Of a stretch of DNA of 64,000 nt, positions 49,587-59,700 are shown one piece after another. The stretch's first letter is position 1; each line of letters starts with the position of its first letter. The stretch comes from Alkaliphilus pronyensis (GTDB lineage Bacteria > Bacillota > Clostridia > Peptostreptococcales > Natronincolaceae). The stretch spans positions 1 to 64,000 of the forward strand of contig NZ_WBZC01000019.1 in NCBI RefSeq assembly GCF_009017275.1, read 5' to 3'. Position numbers and translations under genes: made by a program. The notes below the pieces were generated by a model, which worked only from the letters and a program-made list of their open reading frames with translations, had not been told where the DNA came from and made no database searches.

Positions 49587-51977
49587 ATGCTAGTACCAGT
49601 GAAATGGCTAAAGGAATATGTAAATATACAGCTACCTACAAAAGAGCTTGCTGATAAAATGACTATGTCAGGTTCTAAGGTAGAAACGATTGAGGCCTTC
49701 GGTGAAGGAATTGAAGGAGTAGTGATAGGAAAAATCGAAGGGATTCTACCACATCCTAATGCAGACAAACTAGTTATCTGTAAGGTGAACATAGGAGAGG
49801 AAATGCTACAAATAGTAACAGGTGCATCTAATATTAAAGAAGGTGATTATGTTCCAGTAGCAATAGATGGTGCAAGGCTTGCAGGTAATCTTAAAATAAA
49901 AAAGGGCAAGCTTAGGGGTGAAGTATCTGAAGGTATGCTTTGCTCACAGGATGAAATGGGAATTGCTAAAGGACTTATATCAGAGGAGAATAAGGATGGA
50001 ATATGGGTTTTAGAGCAAGAATACCCATTAGGTGCAGATTTTATGGAGGTGATAAACTTTAAGGATGAAGTTATAGAATTTGAGATTACCTCCAATAGAC
50101 CCGACTGCTTAAGCATGGTTGGAATAGCTAGAGAAGCTGCAGCTACCTTAGGGGAAAAAATAGAATATCCACACATAAGGGTTAATGGAATAGAAGAAAA
50201 GGCATCGGATAAAGCTAAAGTTATTATTGAGGATACAGAAGGCTGTTTACGCTATGTAGCCCGCCTTATAAAAAACGTTGAAATAAAGGAATCTCCCCAG
50301 TGGATGCAGCAAAGATTAATTAAAGCAGGAGTAAGACCTATAAACAATATAGTTGATATCACTAATTACGTAATGCTTGAATATGGTCAACCTTTACATG
50401 CCTTCGATTTAGATAAAATAAGTGGTGATACAATAATCATTAAAAAGTCAAAGGAGGGTGAGAAGTTCAAAACCTTAGATGGTGTTGAAAGAACCCTTAA
50501 AGCCACAATGACAATGATAGCCGATAAAGATAAAAACCTTGCCATTGCTGGGGTAATGGGGGGAGAAGAATCAGAAGTAACAAAGGCAACAAAAAACATC
50601 CTATTAGAGTCGGCCTCCTTTGATAATGATAATACAAGGAATACATCAAAGCTATTGGGATTAAGAACAGAAGCCTCCACCCGTTTCAGCAAAGGAGTAG
50701 ATTCAAATTTAGCCCTTACGGCAGCCAATAGAGTGTGTCAATTGATAGAAATGCTGGAAATAGGTGAAGTGTTAAGGGATGCTATTGATGTATACCCAAA
50801 TAAGAAAGAAAATAGACAATTATGTATTAGACCAAATAGAATAAATGAATTACTTGGCACTAATATTGAAGTAGGGGAAATGATTAAAATATTAGAATCC
50901 TTAGAAATAGAAGCCAATTTAATAGAAGGCAAGCTACAGGCTACAGTACCTACCTATAGAGATGATTTACAGCTAGAGGCCGACTTTGCAGAAGAAATTG
51001 GTAGGATATATGGCTTTGATGTTATACCAGCTACTATGGCTAGGGGCAATATAGTTGTTGGAGGTAAAACTAATGGTGAAGCCTTTGAGGATAAAACCAA
51101 ACAGCTATTAAATGCAATGGGCTTTAATGAAGTTTTAAGCTATTCCTTCGTTAGTCCTAAGACAGTTGATAAAATTAAGGTTGACTCAAACAGCATCAAA
51201 AGAAATTTTGTCAAGCTACTAAACCCACTGGGGGATGAAACAAGTGTAATGAGAACTGGCCTACTACCTAATTTATTAGAGATAATATCGAGAAATCAAA
51301 ACCGTAACAACCATGATTTTAGAGGCTTTGAGCTGGGGAAAATATTCATTCCTAAGGGTGAAAATCAGCTTCCATTTGAGTTGCCTCAGCTGGCAATTGG
51401 TGTCTATGGTGAAGCAGAAGATTTCTTTACACTTAAGGGAGCAGTTGAGGGCTTACTAAAGGGTAGTGGAATAGATGACTTTGAATTTGAGGCGGAAAAA
51501 AATCATCCAACATATCATCCTGGAAGGTGTGCTAACCTATTTATAGGCGGAAATGTTGCTGGTACTTTAGGGGAAATACACCCAGAGGTAATGAATAACT
51601 ATAGTTTAGATAAAAAAAGCTATTGTGCTGAGTTGGATTTCAGTATCCTACTGGCCCTAGCTAGGGTAGACCGTAGCTATAAGCCATTACCTAAATATCC
51701 TGCAATCACTAGAGATTTTGCAGTTGTTCTGAAGGAAGAAATATATGTAAAGGACATTGAAAAAATAATAAGGGATAATGGAGGAAGTATCTTAGAAAGC
51801 TTTAGATTATTCGACATATATAGAGGTAACCAAATATCTGAAGATCATAAAAGCGTGGCATATACTTTAACCTATAGACATAGTCAGAGGACACTAACAG
51901 ATGAGGATGTAAATAAAGTACAGGATAGAATACTCAAAAAAATTGAAGATGAACTAGGAGGAAGCCTAAGAGATTAG
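49587..51977 (+). CDS. pheT: Phenylalanine-tRNA ligase beta subunit
   Basis: The product has 796 residues, normal length. An EMAP/tRNA-binding domain (HPNADKLVICKVNIGEE), B3/B4 editing region, B5 domain (RPNRINELLGTNIEVGEM) and a C-terminal ferredoxin-fold anticodon-binding domain are present in order. It forms the alpha2beta2 enzyme. GGAGGGAAGCTTA precedes the ATG. Confidence 0.97.
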   Translation: MLVPVKWLKEYVNIQLPTKELADKMTMSGSKVETIEAFGEGIEGVVIGKIEGILPHPNADKLVICKVNIGEEMLQIVTGASNIKEGDYVPVAIDGARLAGNLKIKKGKLRGEVSEGMLCSQDEMGIAKGLISEENKDGIWVLEQEYPLGADFMEVINFKDEVIEFEITSNRPDCLSMVGIAREAAATLGEKIEYPHIRVNGIEEKASDKAKVIIEDTEGCLRYVARLIKNVEIKESPQWMQQRLIKAGVRPINNIVDITNYVMLEYGQPLHAFDLDKISGDTIIIKKSKEGEKFKTLDGVERTLKATMTMIADKDKNLAIAGVMGGEESEVTKATKNILLESASFDNDNTRNTSKLLGLRTEASTRFSKGVDSNLALTAANRVCQLIEMLEIGEVLRDAIDVYPNKKENRQLCIRPNRINELLGTNIEVGEMIKILESLEIEANLIEGKLQATVPTYRDDLQLEADFAEEIGRIYGFDVIPATMARGNIVVGGKTNGEAFEDKTKQLLNAMGFNEVLSYSFVSPKTVDKIKVDSNSIKRNFVKLLNPLGDETSVMRTGLLPNLLEIISRNQNRNNHDFRGFELGKIFIPKGENQLPFELPQLAIGVYGEAEDFFTLKGAVEGLLKGSGIDDFEFEAEKNHPTYHPGRCANLFIGGNVAGTLGEIHPEVMNNYSLDKKSYCAELDFSILLALARVDRSYKPLPKYPAITRDFAVVLKEEIYVKDIEKIIRDNGGSILESFRLFDIYRGNQISEDHKSVAYTLTYRHSQRTLTDEDVNKVQDRILKKIEDELGGSLRD

Positions 51978-51991
51978 GTAAGCCTTTAGGC

Positions 51992-52038
51992 AAAGCCCAG
52001 CCCGGTAATCAATATAATAAATTGAAGTGCTGGGCTTT
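51992..52038 (+). terminator. Hairpin after pheT
   Basis: AAAGCCCAG (51992-52000) pairs with CTGGGCTTT (52030-52038) across a 29-nt loop. The long loop makes it a weaker candidate. Confidence 0.5.
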
Positions 52039-52147
52039 ACTATGGCCAGTAAAAATTTAAGAAGTTAATATTTTTTGCAGGATATTATAATTTTATAAAG
52101 AAATTATTTAAGTGAATAGATATATTCATTTAAAGGGGCTGGATTTA

Positions 52148-52699
52148 ATGGAAGTAAAAAACAAAGTATTAATTAAAATAAATGGACAAGAATATCCTAT
52201 AGTTGGAGCAGAGCCAAAGGAATACCTTTTGAAGGTAGGTAGCTTTGTTGACGATAGAATGGAGGAAATAGCAGGGACAAATAAGAGACTAAGTACATCG
52301 ATGATTGCGGTTTTAACATCTATAAATATTGCAGACCAGTATTTAAAGCAAAAAGATGAGTTAGAACACCTGCAACAGCAATATACTGTCCCCTTAAATA
52401 AGCTTGAGAAAATGAAGACAGAGCTTGAAGCAGCCGAAAAGCGTTTGAAGGAAACAGAGTATCATAATCAACAGCAGCAGCAACAGCTATTGGTGTTAAA
52501 GGAGTATAAAGAGAAAAAGGAAAAAGAAACAGCCCTACTAAGGGATACCCTTAAGGAAAAGGAAAAAGACCTACAAAAAGCTGAAGAAATTATTAACGAC
52601 CTTCAAAACAAGCTATTTGAGAATCAATTAAAGCTGGTTGAGGCAAGAAAGCAGCTAGATGCTTATGTAGAAGGATCTGATAAAGGTCACTACAAATAG
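52148..52699 (+). CDS. zapA: Cell division protein ZapA with extended coiled coil
   Basis: The product has 183 residues. The ZapA head (residues 1-60: KINGQEYPIVG, YLLKVGSFVDDRM, MIAVLTSINIADQYL) is followed by an unusually long coiled coil (about 60-175) rich in Glu, Lys and Gln, against about 85 residues in B. subtilis ZapA. It bundles FtsZ at the division site. ATG 52148 is preceded by AAAGGGGCTGG; the in-frame GTG at 52112 has no ribosome binding site. It follows pheT, a common clostridial order. Confidence 0.88.
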   Translation: MEVKNKVLIKINGQEYPIVGAEPKEYLLKVGSFVDDRMEEIAGTNKRLSTSMIAVLTSINIADQYLKQKDELEHLQQQYTVPLNKLEKMKTELEAAEKRLKETEYHNQQQQQQLLVLKEYKEKKEKETALLRDTLKEKEKDLQKAEEIINDLQNKLFENQLKLVEARKQLDAYVEGSDKGHYK

Positions 52700-52798
52700 T
52701 AGGTTGACTACATTAGATGAAAAAGTAGTGATATAATAATATTACTACTTTTTATTATTACATACTTTTGTATTCCATTATAAGGAAGGTTGTTTGCC

Positions 52799-55210
52799 AT
52801 GAAAAAAGTTGAGCTATTGGCTCCAGCAGGAGATTTTGAAGGGCTAAGGGCTGCCCTAGTAAATGGAGCAGATGCAGTATATTTAGGAGGAAAAGACTTT
52901 AGTGCTAGGGCATATGCTTCTAACTTTGATAGAGCTACAATTGCTGAGGCTGTAAAATATAGTCATTTAAGAGGTATGAAGGTATATGTTACCATTAATA
53001 CCCTTTTAAAGGATGTGGAGATAAATAAGCTATTAGATTATGTAGCTTTCTTATATGAAAATGATGTAGATGCACTAATAATACAGGACATAGGGGTACT
53101 GTCTTTAATTAGCTACGGGTTTCCGGACTTTGAGCTCCATTGTAGTACACAAATGACCCTTCACAATACCCCTGGAATTGAGGCTATTAAAAGCTTTGGT
53201 GTTAAAAGAGTTGTTGTAGCAAGGGAGTTGAATATAAAAGAAATCCAAGAAATATATAATAATACAGGTATGGAGCTTGAGGTTTTCATTCACGGAGCTC
53301 TTTGTGTATCCTATTCAGGCCAGTGCTTAATCAGTAGCTATATAGGAGGAAGAAGCGGTAATAGGGGTAGATGTGCCCAGCCCTGCCGAAGAAGCTATGA
53401 ACTATTGGGACAAAATAATAAAAAATTAAAGAAGGAAGCCTATCATATTAGTATGAGGGACTTAAATACAATAAAATATATAGACAAACTTATAGAAGGT
53501 GGAGTAGCTTCCTTTAAAATAGAAGGGAGAATGAAAAAGCCCCACTATGTAGCAGCAATAGTAAGAAGCTATAGGCAAGCAATTGATAGGTATTTAATAT
53601 CAAAGCAAATGATGGATGAAGAGAAGGTAAGGGATGAAATTGCACAGGTTTTCAATAGAAGGTTTACTAGAGGCTTTATATTAGAAAGCCCTAAAGAGGA
53701 AATTGTAAATATAGAAAAACCAAGTAATAGAGGAGTTTACTTAGGTGAAGTATTATGGGTAGATAAAGGAAGAAACACTATTAGGCTAAAGCTGGAGAAG
53801 CCACTGGCCGTAGGAGATGGAATAGAAGCTTTAACCTCTAGTGGTAAAGATGTAGGAGGAGCCATAACCACTATTACTATCAATAACAAAAAAGTACACA
53901 AGGCAGATAAAAATGAAACTGTAGAAATAGTGGTAAAGGGCAATGTAAACAAAGGAGATAAAATATTCAAAACCCATGATGCAGTGCTAACAAAGCAGCT
54001 TCAAGAAACCTATGAAAATAAGGATATTACAATTAAGCTTAAGGGTGAAATTACAATAGAGATAGACAAAGCCATAAAACTATATATATGGGATGAGCTA
54101 GGTAATGGAGCTTATCAGGAGTCAGAATTTATAGTTGAAAAAGCAATAAAGGCTCCATTAACAGAAGAGCGAATAAGGGATAATCTAAACAAACTGGGTG
54201 GTACACCCTTTGTATTTGAGTATATTAATATTAATTTAGAAAAAGGAGCTTCAGCACCTATAGCAACTATTAATGGACTTAGGAGAGGGGCTATAGAAAA
54301 GCTATCGGATATTAAAAGTAAGCATCACCCTAGAAAAATGATAAAGGAAATAGTAAGAAAGCCCTTTAGAATGCCGGTTTATAAGTTGGCAGAAGGAAAA
54401 GATATAAAAACTATAAAAACCTCCCTTAGGGTAGACACAATTAAGCAGTTAAAAAGTATTAATGCACCTACTATAGATAGGGTATATTACGGAGATTTAA
54501 ACACCCTAGATTTAGCAATAGATTTTTGTAAAGGTAAAGGCTGGAATATATTTTTTAGATCACCCAATATAGTGAAGGACAAAGATTATAATTATATTAA
54601 TGAGAAGCTAAAGCATCTAAAAATAGATGGTATTCTCGCAGGTGATATTGGTATGGTAAAAAATGCAATGGATCAATATAGTATTCCTGTTATCGCCGAT
54701 TACACCCTAAATCCTTTTAATAGCTATAGCCTAGATACCCTATTGGGTTTAGGGGTTACTGGAGTAGTTATCTCAACTGAGTTAGACTTAAAGTCCATAG
54801 GAGATTTACTTAGCTGTAGCTCTATGGAAATTGAAGTTATTGTCTACGGAAAGCTAATGGCAATGACTCTTGAATACTGTCCCTTAAATGATGTTGCTAA
54901 TTGCATTAACAGCTGTAACCAATGTAGCCATATACCCTACAGCTATAGATGGGGCCTAAGGGATCATAAAAATATGATTTTTCCAATTGCCAAGGACTTT
55001 TTAGGTAGAACAATAGTTTTAAACTCACAACCATTATTCATGCTGGATAAGCTAAAGGAAATAAAAAAGGTTAATCCACATAGGCTTCAAGTATCCATTA
55101 CTGATGAAGATACGGAGAAGATTAAAAAAATCCCCTTAAATATGGAGGGAACCACAAGGGATTTGCCAGTTAGCTTTACTAGGGGACACTATTTTAGAGG
55201 GGTAGAATAA
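52799..55210 (+). CDS. U32 family peptidase / rRNA hydroxylation-type protein (long form)
   Basis: The product has 803 residues. An N-terminal TIM-barrel U32 domain (VELLAPAGDFEGLRAALVNG ... HGALCVSYSGQCLISSYIGG, GRCAQPCR) is followed by a DUF3656-like region and a second U32-like segment with Cys ligands (YCPLNDVANCINSCNQC). The long form is related to E. coli RlhA, which hydroxylates 23S rRNA C2501, and to presumed collagenase-like peptidases. The Cys set suggests an iron-sulfur centre. ATG 52799 follows AAGGAAGG. Confidence 0.87.
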   Translation: MKKVELLAPAGDFEGLRAALVNGADAVYLGGKDFSARAYASNFDRATIAEAVKYSHLRGMKVYVTINTLLKDVEINKLLDYVAFLYENDVDALIIQDIGVLSLISYGFPDFELHCSTQMTLHNTPGIEAIKSFGVKRVVVARELNIKEIQEIYNNTGMELEVFIHGALCVSYSGQCLISSYIGGRSGNRGRCAQPCRRSYELLGQNNKKLKKEAYHISMRDLNTIKYIDKLIEGGVASFKIEGRMKKPHYVAAIVRSYRQAIDRYLISKQMMDEEKVRDEIAQVFNRRFTRGFILESPKEEIVNIEKPSNRGVYLGEVLWVDKGRNTIRLKLEKPLAVGDGIEALTSSGKDVGGAITTITINNKKVHKADKNETVEIVVKGNVNKGDKIFKTHDAVLTKQLQETYENKDITIKLKGEITIEIDKAIKLYIWDELGNGAYQESEFIVEKAIKAPLTEERIRDNLNKLGGTPFVFEYININLEKGASAPIATINGLRRGAIEKLSDIKSKHHPRKMIKEIVRKPFRMPVYKLAEGKDIKTIKTSLRVDTIKQLKSINAPTIDRVYYGDLNTLDLAIDFCKGKGWNIFFRSPNIVKDKDYNYINEKLKHLKIDGILAGDIGMVKNAMDQYSIPVIADYTLNPFNSYSLDTLLGLGVTGVVISTELDLKSIGDLLSCSSMEIEVIVYGKLMAMTLEYCPLNDVANCINSCNQCSHIPYSYRWGLRDHKNMIFPIAKDFLGRTIVLNSQPLFMLDKLKEIKKVNPHRLQVSITDEDTEKIKKIPLNMEGTTRDLPVSFTRGHYFRGVE

Positions 55211-55258
55211 AGCCAGATTAACAGAAGGTAAAAGTATTGAGATTATTAAGAAAAGGGA

Positions 55259-56371
55259 GTGATTAAGCTGAAAATTACAGAGTTAGAAACCCCATGCTTG
55301 GTGGTGGATTTAGATAAGCTGGAAAAAAACATTGCTGAAATGCAACAGCTTGCAAATCACCATGGTGTAAAGCTATGGCCAATGATAAAAACCCATAAAA
55401 GTCATTACATAGTAGATAAGCAAATTAAAGCTGGAGCAGAGGGTATATTAGCAGCAAAGCTTTCGGAGGCTGAAAAAATGCTGGAGGCAAATGTAAAAAA
55501 GATAATGCTGGCATACCCAATAATTGGAGAAGGTAAGCTTAAAAGACTCATTGCCCTATCAAAAAAGGCTGAAGTCTATTGTAGTATCGACTCATTAATA
55601 TCTGCTGAGATATTAAATAAAGCAGGAATCGACTCCCAAACCCTGTTTAAATGTATTGTTATTATAGACAGTGGCTTAAATAGACTAGGAATTAAGCCAG
55701 AGGAAACTGCTAGGTTTGTTAAGAGCTTAAAAGAGCTGAGTAATCTTAAGGTGGTGGGTGTTGCAACCCATGGTGGCCATGTTTATGGTGCGGTAGATAG
55801 AGAGGGAGTAATAGAAGCAGCTAATCAAGAAATAATGGCTATAGAAGCCGCTGAAAAGCAACTGCTAGAGGAAGGAGTAGCCTGTGAGGTTGTTGCTATA
55901 GGCTCTAGCCCAACTGTAAAGGTAATAAATAATTATAGTTCAATTAAGCAGATTAGACCAGGGAACTATGTGTTTAATGATGCTGTACAAATGGCTTTAG
56001 GGGTAGCGAAGGAGGATGATTGCTCACTATTTGTTAGGGCAACAGTAATTAGCATACCTGAAGAAGGAAGAGCAATAATAGATGCAGGAAGCAAAATTCT
56101 ATGCCTCGATACTGGTGCCCATGGAAATACTAGCATAGTTGGCTATGGTAGAGTTAAGGGATTTGAGGAGATAGTAGTAAAGGGCTTGTCAGAAGAACTG
56201 GGAAGGCTACAGTATAATCCAAGCAAAATACAGCTACAGATAGGAGATATTATTGAGATAATACCTAATCATGCATGTACAGTGGCCAATATGGTGGATA
56301 GGATATATGGTGTTAGAAATAGGATGGTTGAAAAGGAGATATTAGTATCTGCTAGGGGTTTAGTTTATTAA
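55259..56371 (+). CDS. PLP-dependent D-threonine aldolase / D-serine dehydratase-like protein
   Basis: The product has up to 370 residues. The N-terminal alanine-racemase-type barrel has ETPCLVVDLDKLEKNIAEM and the PLP lysine in WPMIKTHKSH; GDIIEIIPNHACTVANM is the C-terminal metal-binding block (His, Cys) of the D-threonine aldolase/DSD family. It acts on a D-amino acid in the cytoplasm. The SD AAGGGAG (55253-55259) overlaps GTG 55259; the codon at normal distance is CTG 55268, so the start is uncertain. Next to a dipeptide epimerase and peptide transporter it fits D-amino-acid or murein-peptide breakdown. Confidence 0.83.
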   Translation: MIKLKITELETPCLVVDLDKLEKNIAEMQQLANHHGVKLWPMIKTHKSHYIVDKQIKAGAEGILAAKLSEAEKMLEANVKKIMLAYPIIGEGKLKRLIALSKKAEVYCSIDSLISAEILNKAGIDSQTLFKCIVIIDSGLNRLGIKPEETARFVKSLKELSNLKVVGVATHGGHVYGAVDREGVIEAANQEIMAIEAAEKQLLEEGVACEVVAIGSSPTVKVINNYSSIKQIRPGNYVFNDAVQMALGVAKEDDCSLFVRATVISIPEEGRAIIDAGSKILCLDTGAHGNTSIVGYGRVKGFEEIVVKGLSEELGRLQYNPSKIQLQIGDIIEIIPNHACTVANMVDRIYGVRNRMVEKEILVSARGLVY

Positions 56372-56419
56372 TTACGGGTGCTAAAACACCAAAACTAATA
56401 TACAATAGGAGGAAGCAAT

Positions 56420-57505
56420 ATGAAGATTAAAGATATTCAAGTTGGAAAGATTTCTGTTCCCTTAGTAAAACCCTTCAAAACTGCCCTAAGAACAGTTAAA
56501 TCCATTGAAGACGTTGTAGTTAAAATAACTACAGATACTGGACACGTTGGGTATGGAGAGGCTGCTCCTACTGCTGTAATTACAGGTGATACAACTGGAG
56601 CAATTATTGGTGCTATAAATGAATACATAAAGCCCCAGCTAATAGGCTTAAACATAGAAAACTTTGAAGAGGTAATGCTGAAGCTCCATAGCTCCCTAAT
56701 AAAAAACACCAGTGGTAAGGCTGCAGTTGACATAGCCCTTTATGACTTGTTTGGACAGCTACATAATGCACCCCTATACAAGCTTCTTGGAGGCTATAGG
56801 AATGAAATAATAACAGATATTACAATTAGTGTAAACGACCCAGATGAAATGGCTAAGGACAGTATAGAAGCAGTAGCAAGAGGCTATAAAACCCTAAAAA
56901 TAAAAGTAGGAAAGGATCCACAGAAGGATATTGAGAGAATTAAAGGAATTAGAAATGCAATAGGCTATGATATTAAGCTTAGGATAGATGCTAATCAAGG
57001 CTGGAGGCCAAAGGAAGCTATTAGTATTTTAAGAAGGATGGAGGATAAGGGTTTAGAGATTGAACTAGTTGAACAACCAGTATTAGCCCATGACTTTGAA
57101 GGGCTAAAGCTTGTAACAGACAATGTAGGCATACCAGTTTTAGCAGATGAAAGTGTCTTTTCACCAAGAGATGCATTGAGAATACTAGAAATGAGGGCTG
57201 CTGATTTAATCAATATTAAGCTAATGAAAACTGGGGGAATATATAATGCCCTAAAAATATGCTCTGTTGCAGAGGTATATAATGTAGAATGTATGATTGG
57301 CTGTATGCTAGAGAGTAAAATAAGTGTTACAGCAGCAGCCCATTTAGCAGGTGCAAAAAGCATAATTACTAAAATAGACCTAGATGGACCTTCATTATGT
57401 AGCCAAGACCCAATTAATGGAGGGGCAATTTTCGACGATTACAGAATTACAATTCCAGAAGAAAAAGGCTTAGGCTTTACAAATATTTCAGATGCCTTTT
57501 TTTAA
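56420..57505 (+). CDS. Dipeptide epimerase of the enolase superfamily (L-Ala-D/L-Glu epimerase-like)
   Basis: The product has 361 residues. The catalytic set of the MLE/Ala-Glu epimerase group is intact: KIKVGK (K160, K162), RIDANQGW (D190), VEQP (E218), ADES (D243) and NIKLMKTGG (K267), matching B. subtilis YkfB with a shift of one. LDGP near 321 helps bind the dipeptide. It should epimerise murein-derived L-Ala-D-Glu or related dipeptides. GGAGGAAGCAAT precedes the ATG. It lies 48 bp after the PLP enzyme and just before the sigma-54 activator. Confidence 0.88.
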   Translation: MKIKDIQVGKISVPLVKPFKTALRTVKSIEDVVVKITTDTGHVGYGEAAPTAVITGDTTGAIIGAINEYIKPQLIGLNIENFEEVMLKLHSSLIKNTSGKAAVDIALYDLFGQLHNAPLYKLLGGYRNEIITDITISVNDPDEMAKDSIEAVARGYKTLKIKVGKDPQKDIERIKGIRNAIGYDIKLRIDANQGWRPKEAISILRRMEDKGLEIELVEQPVLAHDFEGLKLVTDNVGIPVLADESVFSPRDALRILEMRAADLINIKLMKTGGIYNALKICSVAEVYNVECMIGCMLESKISVTAAAHLAGAKSIITKIDLDGPSLCSQDPINGGAIFDDYRITIPEEKGLGFTNISDAFF

Positions 57506-57546
57506 TAAAGAAAACGCAAGGGAAAAAAATTAAAGGATGAGTATAT

Positions 57547-59403
57547 ATGTTTATTAAAGATAGTTATGTAAAAGAGTTTACCGACATGATGTCTGAAGGC
57601 TTTATTTTTATTGATAACCTAGGGAAAATACAAATTTACAACAATAAGGCCAAAGAGATATTTGGAATAATATACAATCAAGGAATAGGACATAAGGCTG
57701 GCGTTATCAATAAAGGAGATATTGTTATAGTTGCAGATAACTGTCTAGGTAAAGATGATGGTGGACTTACCCCTAATGACTTAAAGGTGATGGGAATTGA
57801 TGATAGAAGCATTAAACACAATGATTCTATCGTTGGTATTGGAGTATTTGGAGAGTTTAATGGGAAGGCAAAATATAAATATCACAAACCATATGAAAAA
57901 AAGGGAATATTATCAATATCACATGAAATCCTTAACAAAACAATAAATGTTGTTATTGATTATAACAATAGAGTAATTAATATAACAGTGGATGAACAAG
58001 CCTTTGAAATGTCCTATGTAAATGCCATTGGTCATATGGTTATTTTAGATAAAGACTATGGTAATGTAAAATTCTATCAGGCTAAGGGCTATACAACCAG
58101 AGGAGAAGAAATAAATAATTTATTAAGGGGATACAGCTATAGGGCAAAAGGGAGAGATGTAGATACAATAGATGTTATAGGTAGAGATATATTCGAGATT
58201 CATAATAATAGTCCTACCATTAAGGAATTTTATGAAGCAGCAAAGGGTAAGGACATTAGCTATAGGGAAAAATTCACAGAAATAAATGGAAGACCAACTA
58301 TATGCACCTTAGAGGTTGTAAACAGTGGTGATAAAAGGGTAGGTGCAGCCCTTAAGGTGGAGGATATATCAGAGATTAAAAGGGTAATTAGAGAAAGGGA
58401 TGAAGCATTACTGAATCTAGAGGAGGCTGAGAAAAAGCTTAAGGAAGAAGAAGCACTATCAGAGGTGTTTCCAGAAGTAATTGGTGATAGTAAAGAAATA
58501 AGAAATGTTAAAAACCTTGCATATAAAGCATCAAAATCAAACTCCACTGTGTTGATTTTAGGAGAAAGTGGCACAGGAAAAAGCTTGTTTGCAAAGGCCA
58601 TACACAAAGCAAGTAAATATAGTCATAATCCCTTTATTCATGTAAACTGTGGTTCAATACCAGAGGCATTGCTAGAAAGTGAGTTGTTTGGCTATGAAGG
58701 AGGAGCCTTCACAGGGGCTAAAATCAGCGGGAAGGCTGGAATGTTTGAGTTAGCCGATGGAGGCACTATTTTTTTAGATGAAATAGGTGAAATTTCACCA
58801 GTATTACAAATAAAACTATTGCAGGTTTTACAGAATAAAAGCTTTTATAGGGTTGGTGGAAACAAGAAAATAACAGTTGACCTAAGAATAATTGTGGCAA
58901 CAAACAAAAACCTAGAAGAAGAGATGGTTAAGGGGAATTTTAGGGAGGACTTATATTATAGAATTAATGTTTTCCCAATTTGGATACCTCCATTAAGGGA
59001 TAGAAAGCAGGATATACATTCACTGGTATATTCAATGCTACCAAACATTTGTAGAAGAATTGGCTGCCAAGAAAAACGAATTTCAGGGGAAGCCCTTAGT
59101 ATGTTATCAAACTATCAGTGGCCTGGGAATATTAGAGAACTTGAGAACATACTTGAGAGGGCAGTAAATCTTGCCGAAGGTAATACTATTTTATCAACCC
59201 ACTTATCAATAGAACCTTCAATAACTAAAGAGAGAAAGATTAAAGAAATAAAATCATTAAAGGATATTATCGGTGAGGCTGAAGAAAAGGCTATTAGGGA
59301 GGTCCTTCTACTTAGTGGTGGAGATAAGAAATCTGCCATTAAGCTATTAAAGATAGGGAAAACCAGCTTTTATGAAAAAATGAAAAAATATCACATTGAC
59401 TAG
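57547..59403 (+). CDS. Sigma-54-dependent transcriptional activator with PAS-like sensor
   Basis: The product has 618 residues. A PAS-like sensor region covers about 1-275, with an unusual insert around 60-200, then a short coiled coil (280-305). The AAA+ domain has Walker A GESGTGKS (339-346), the sigma-54 contact loop GAFTGA (386-391) and DEIGEISP. A Fis-type HTH ends the protein (KKSAIKLLKIGKTSFYEKMK). It activates RpoN promoters from upstream dyads; the gene is directly upstream of a -24/-12 promoter for a peptide ABC transporter. The ligand may be a dipeptide or related metabolite, which is an inference. Confidence 0.93.
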   Translation: MFIKDSYVKEFTDMMSEGFIFIDNLGKIQIYNNKAKEIFGIIYNQGIGHKAGVINKGDIVIVADNCLGKDDGGLTPNDLKVMGIDDRSIKHNDSIVGIGVFGEFNGKAKYKYHKPYEKKGILSISHEILNKTINVVIDYNNRVINITVDEQAFEMSYVNAIGHMVILDKDYGNVKFYQAKGYTTRGEEINNLLRGYSYRAKGRDVDTIDVIGRDIFEIHNNSPTIKEFYEAAKGKDISYREKFTEINGRPTICTLEVVNSGDKRVGAALKVEDISEIKRVIRERDEALLNLEEAEKKLKEEEALSEVFPEVIGDSKEIRNVKNLAYKASKSNSTVLILGESGTGKSLFAKAIHKASKYSHNPFIHVNCGSIPEALLESELFGYEGGAFTGAKISGKAGMFELADGGTIFLDEIGEISPVLQIKLLQVLQNKSFYRVGGNKKITVDLRIIVATNKNLEEEMVKGNFREDLYYRINVFPIWIPPLRDRKQDIHSLVYSMLPNICRRIGCQEKRISGEALSMLSNYQWPGNIRELENILERAVNLAEGNTILSTHLSIEPSITKERKIKEIKSLKDIIGEAEEKAIREVLLLSGGDKKSAIKLLKIGKTSFYEKMKKYHID

Positions 59404-59422
59404 TTCGCACTACAGGAATCGC

Positions 59423-59549
59423 TCCGTAATTTCGGAATAAAGCTACTCTAAAAGCATTTTGGCATAAAATAGATGTGTAGAAGTGTTCTGAATAGGTAGC
59501 TGTTGGTAATTTGAATAAATAATAAAAAAATCAGTTCGAAAATTCGGAA
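59423..59549 (+). promoter_or_regulatory. Two upstream activator dyads for the sigma-54 activator
   Basis: TCCGTAATTTCGGAA (59423-59437) and TTCGAAAATTCGGAA (59535-59549) share 12 of 15 positions, with TYCG-N6-CGGA dyad symmetry. They are 112 bp apart and lie 177 and 65 bp upstream of the sigma-54 promoter. Location and symmetry suit binding sites of the adjacent activator. Confidence 0.6.
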
Positions 59550-59612
59550 GAGTAAACTTTATAACCTGCAAAATAGAGGTGCTAATTAGCCTATATACAA
59601 ATTAGTAGAAAT

Positions 59613-59628
59613 TGGCATGGTACTTGCT
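59613..59628 (+). promoter_or_regulatory. Sigma-54 (-24/-12) promoter of the peptide transporter
   Basis: TTGGCATGGTACTTGCT has GG (59614-59615) and GC (59626-59627) exactly 10 bp apart, matching TGGCAC-N5-TTGC with one mismatch. It lies directly downstream of a sigma-54 activator gene and upstream of the ABC transporter operon. Confidence 0.85.
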
Positions 59629-59655
59629 TTATAATAAGTCAGAATATTATGCAAA

Positions 59656-59700
59656 TTGGCGGCACTCATCTCCCCCTTAAGAAGCGGGAGTGTTAGTAAC
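59656..59700 (+). repeat. Dispersed hairpin repeat, copy 3
   Basis: TTGGCGGCACTCATC ... AAGCGGGAGTGTTAGTAAC, with CTCCC-c-CTT/AAG-c-GGGAG stem. It sits in the presumed untranslated leader of the transporter mRNA, about 17 nt after the expected transcription start. The rest of 59700-59865 holds no recognised element. Confidence 0.8.
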
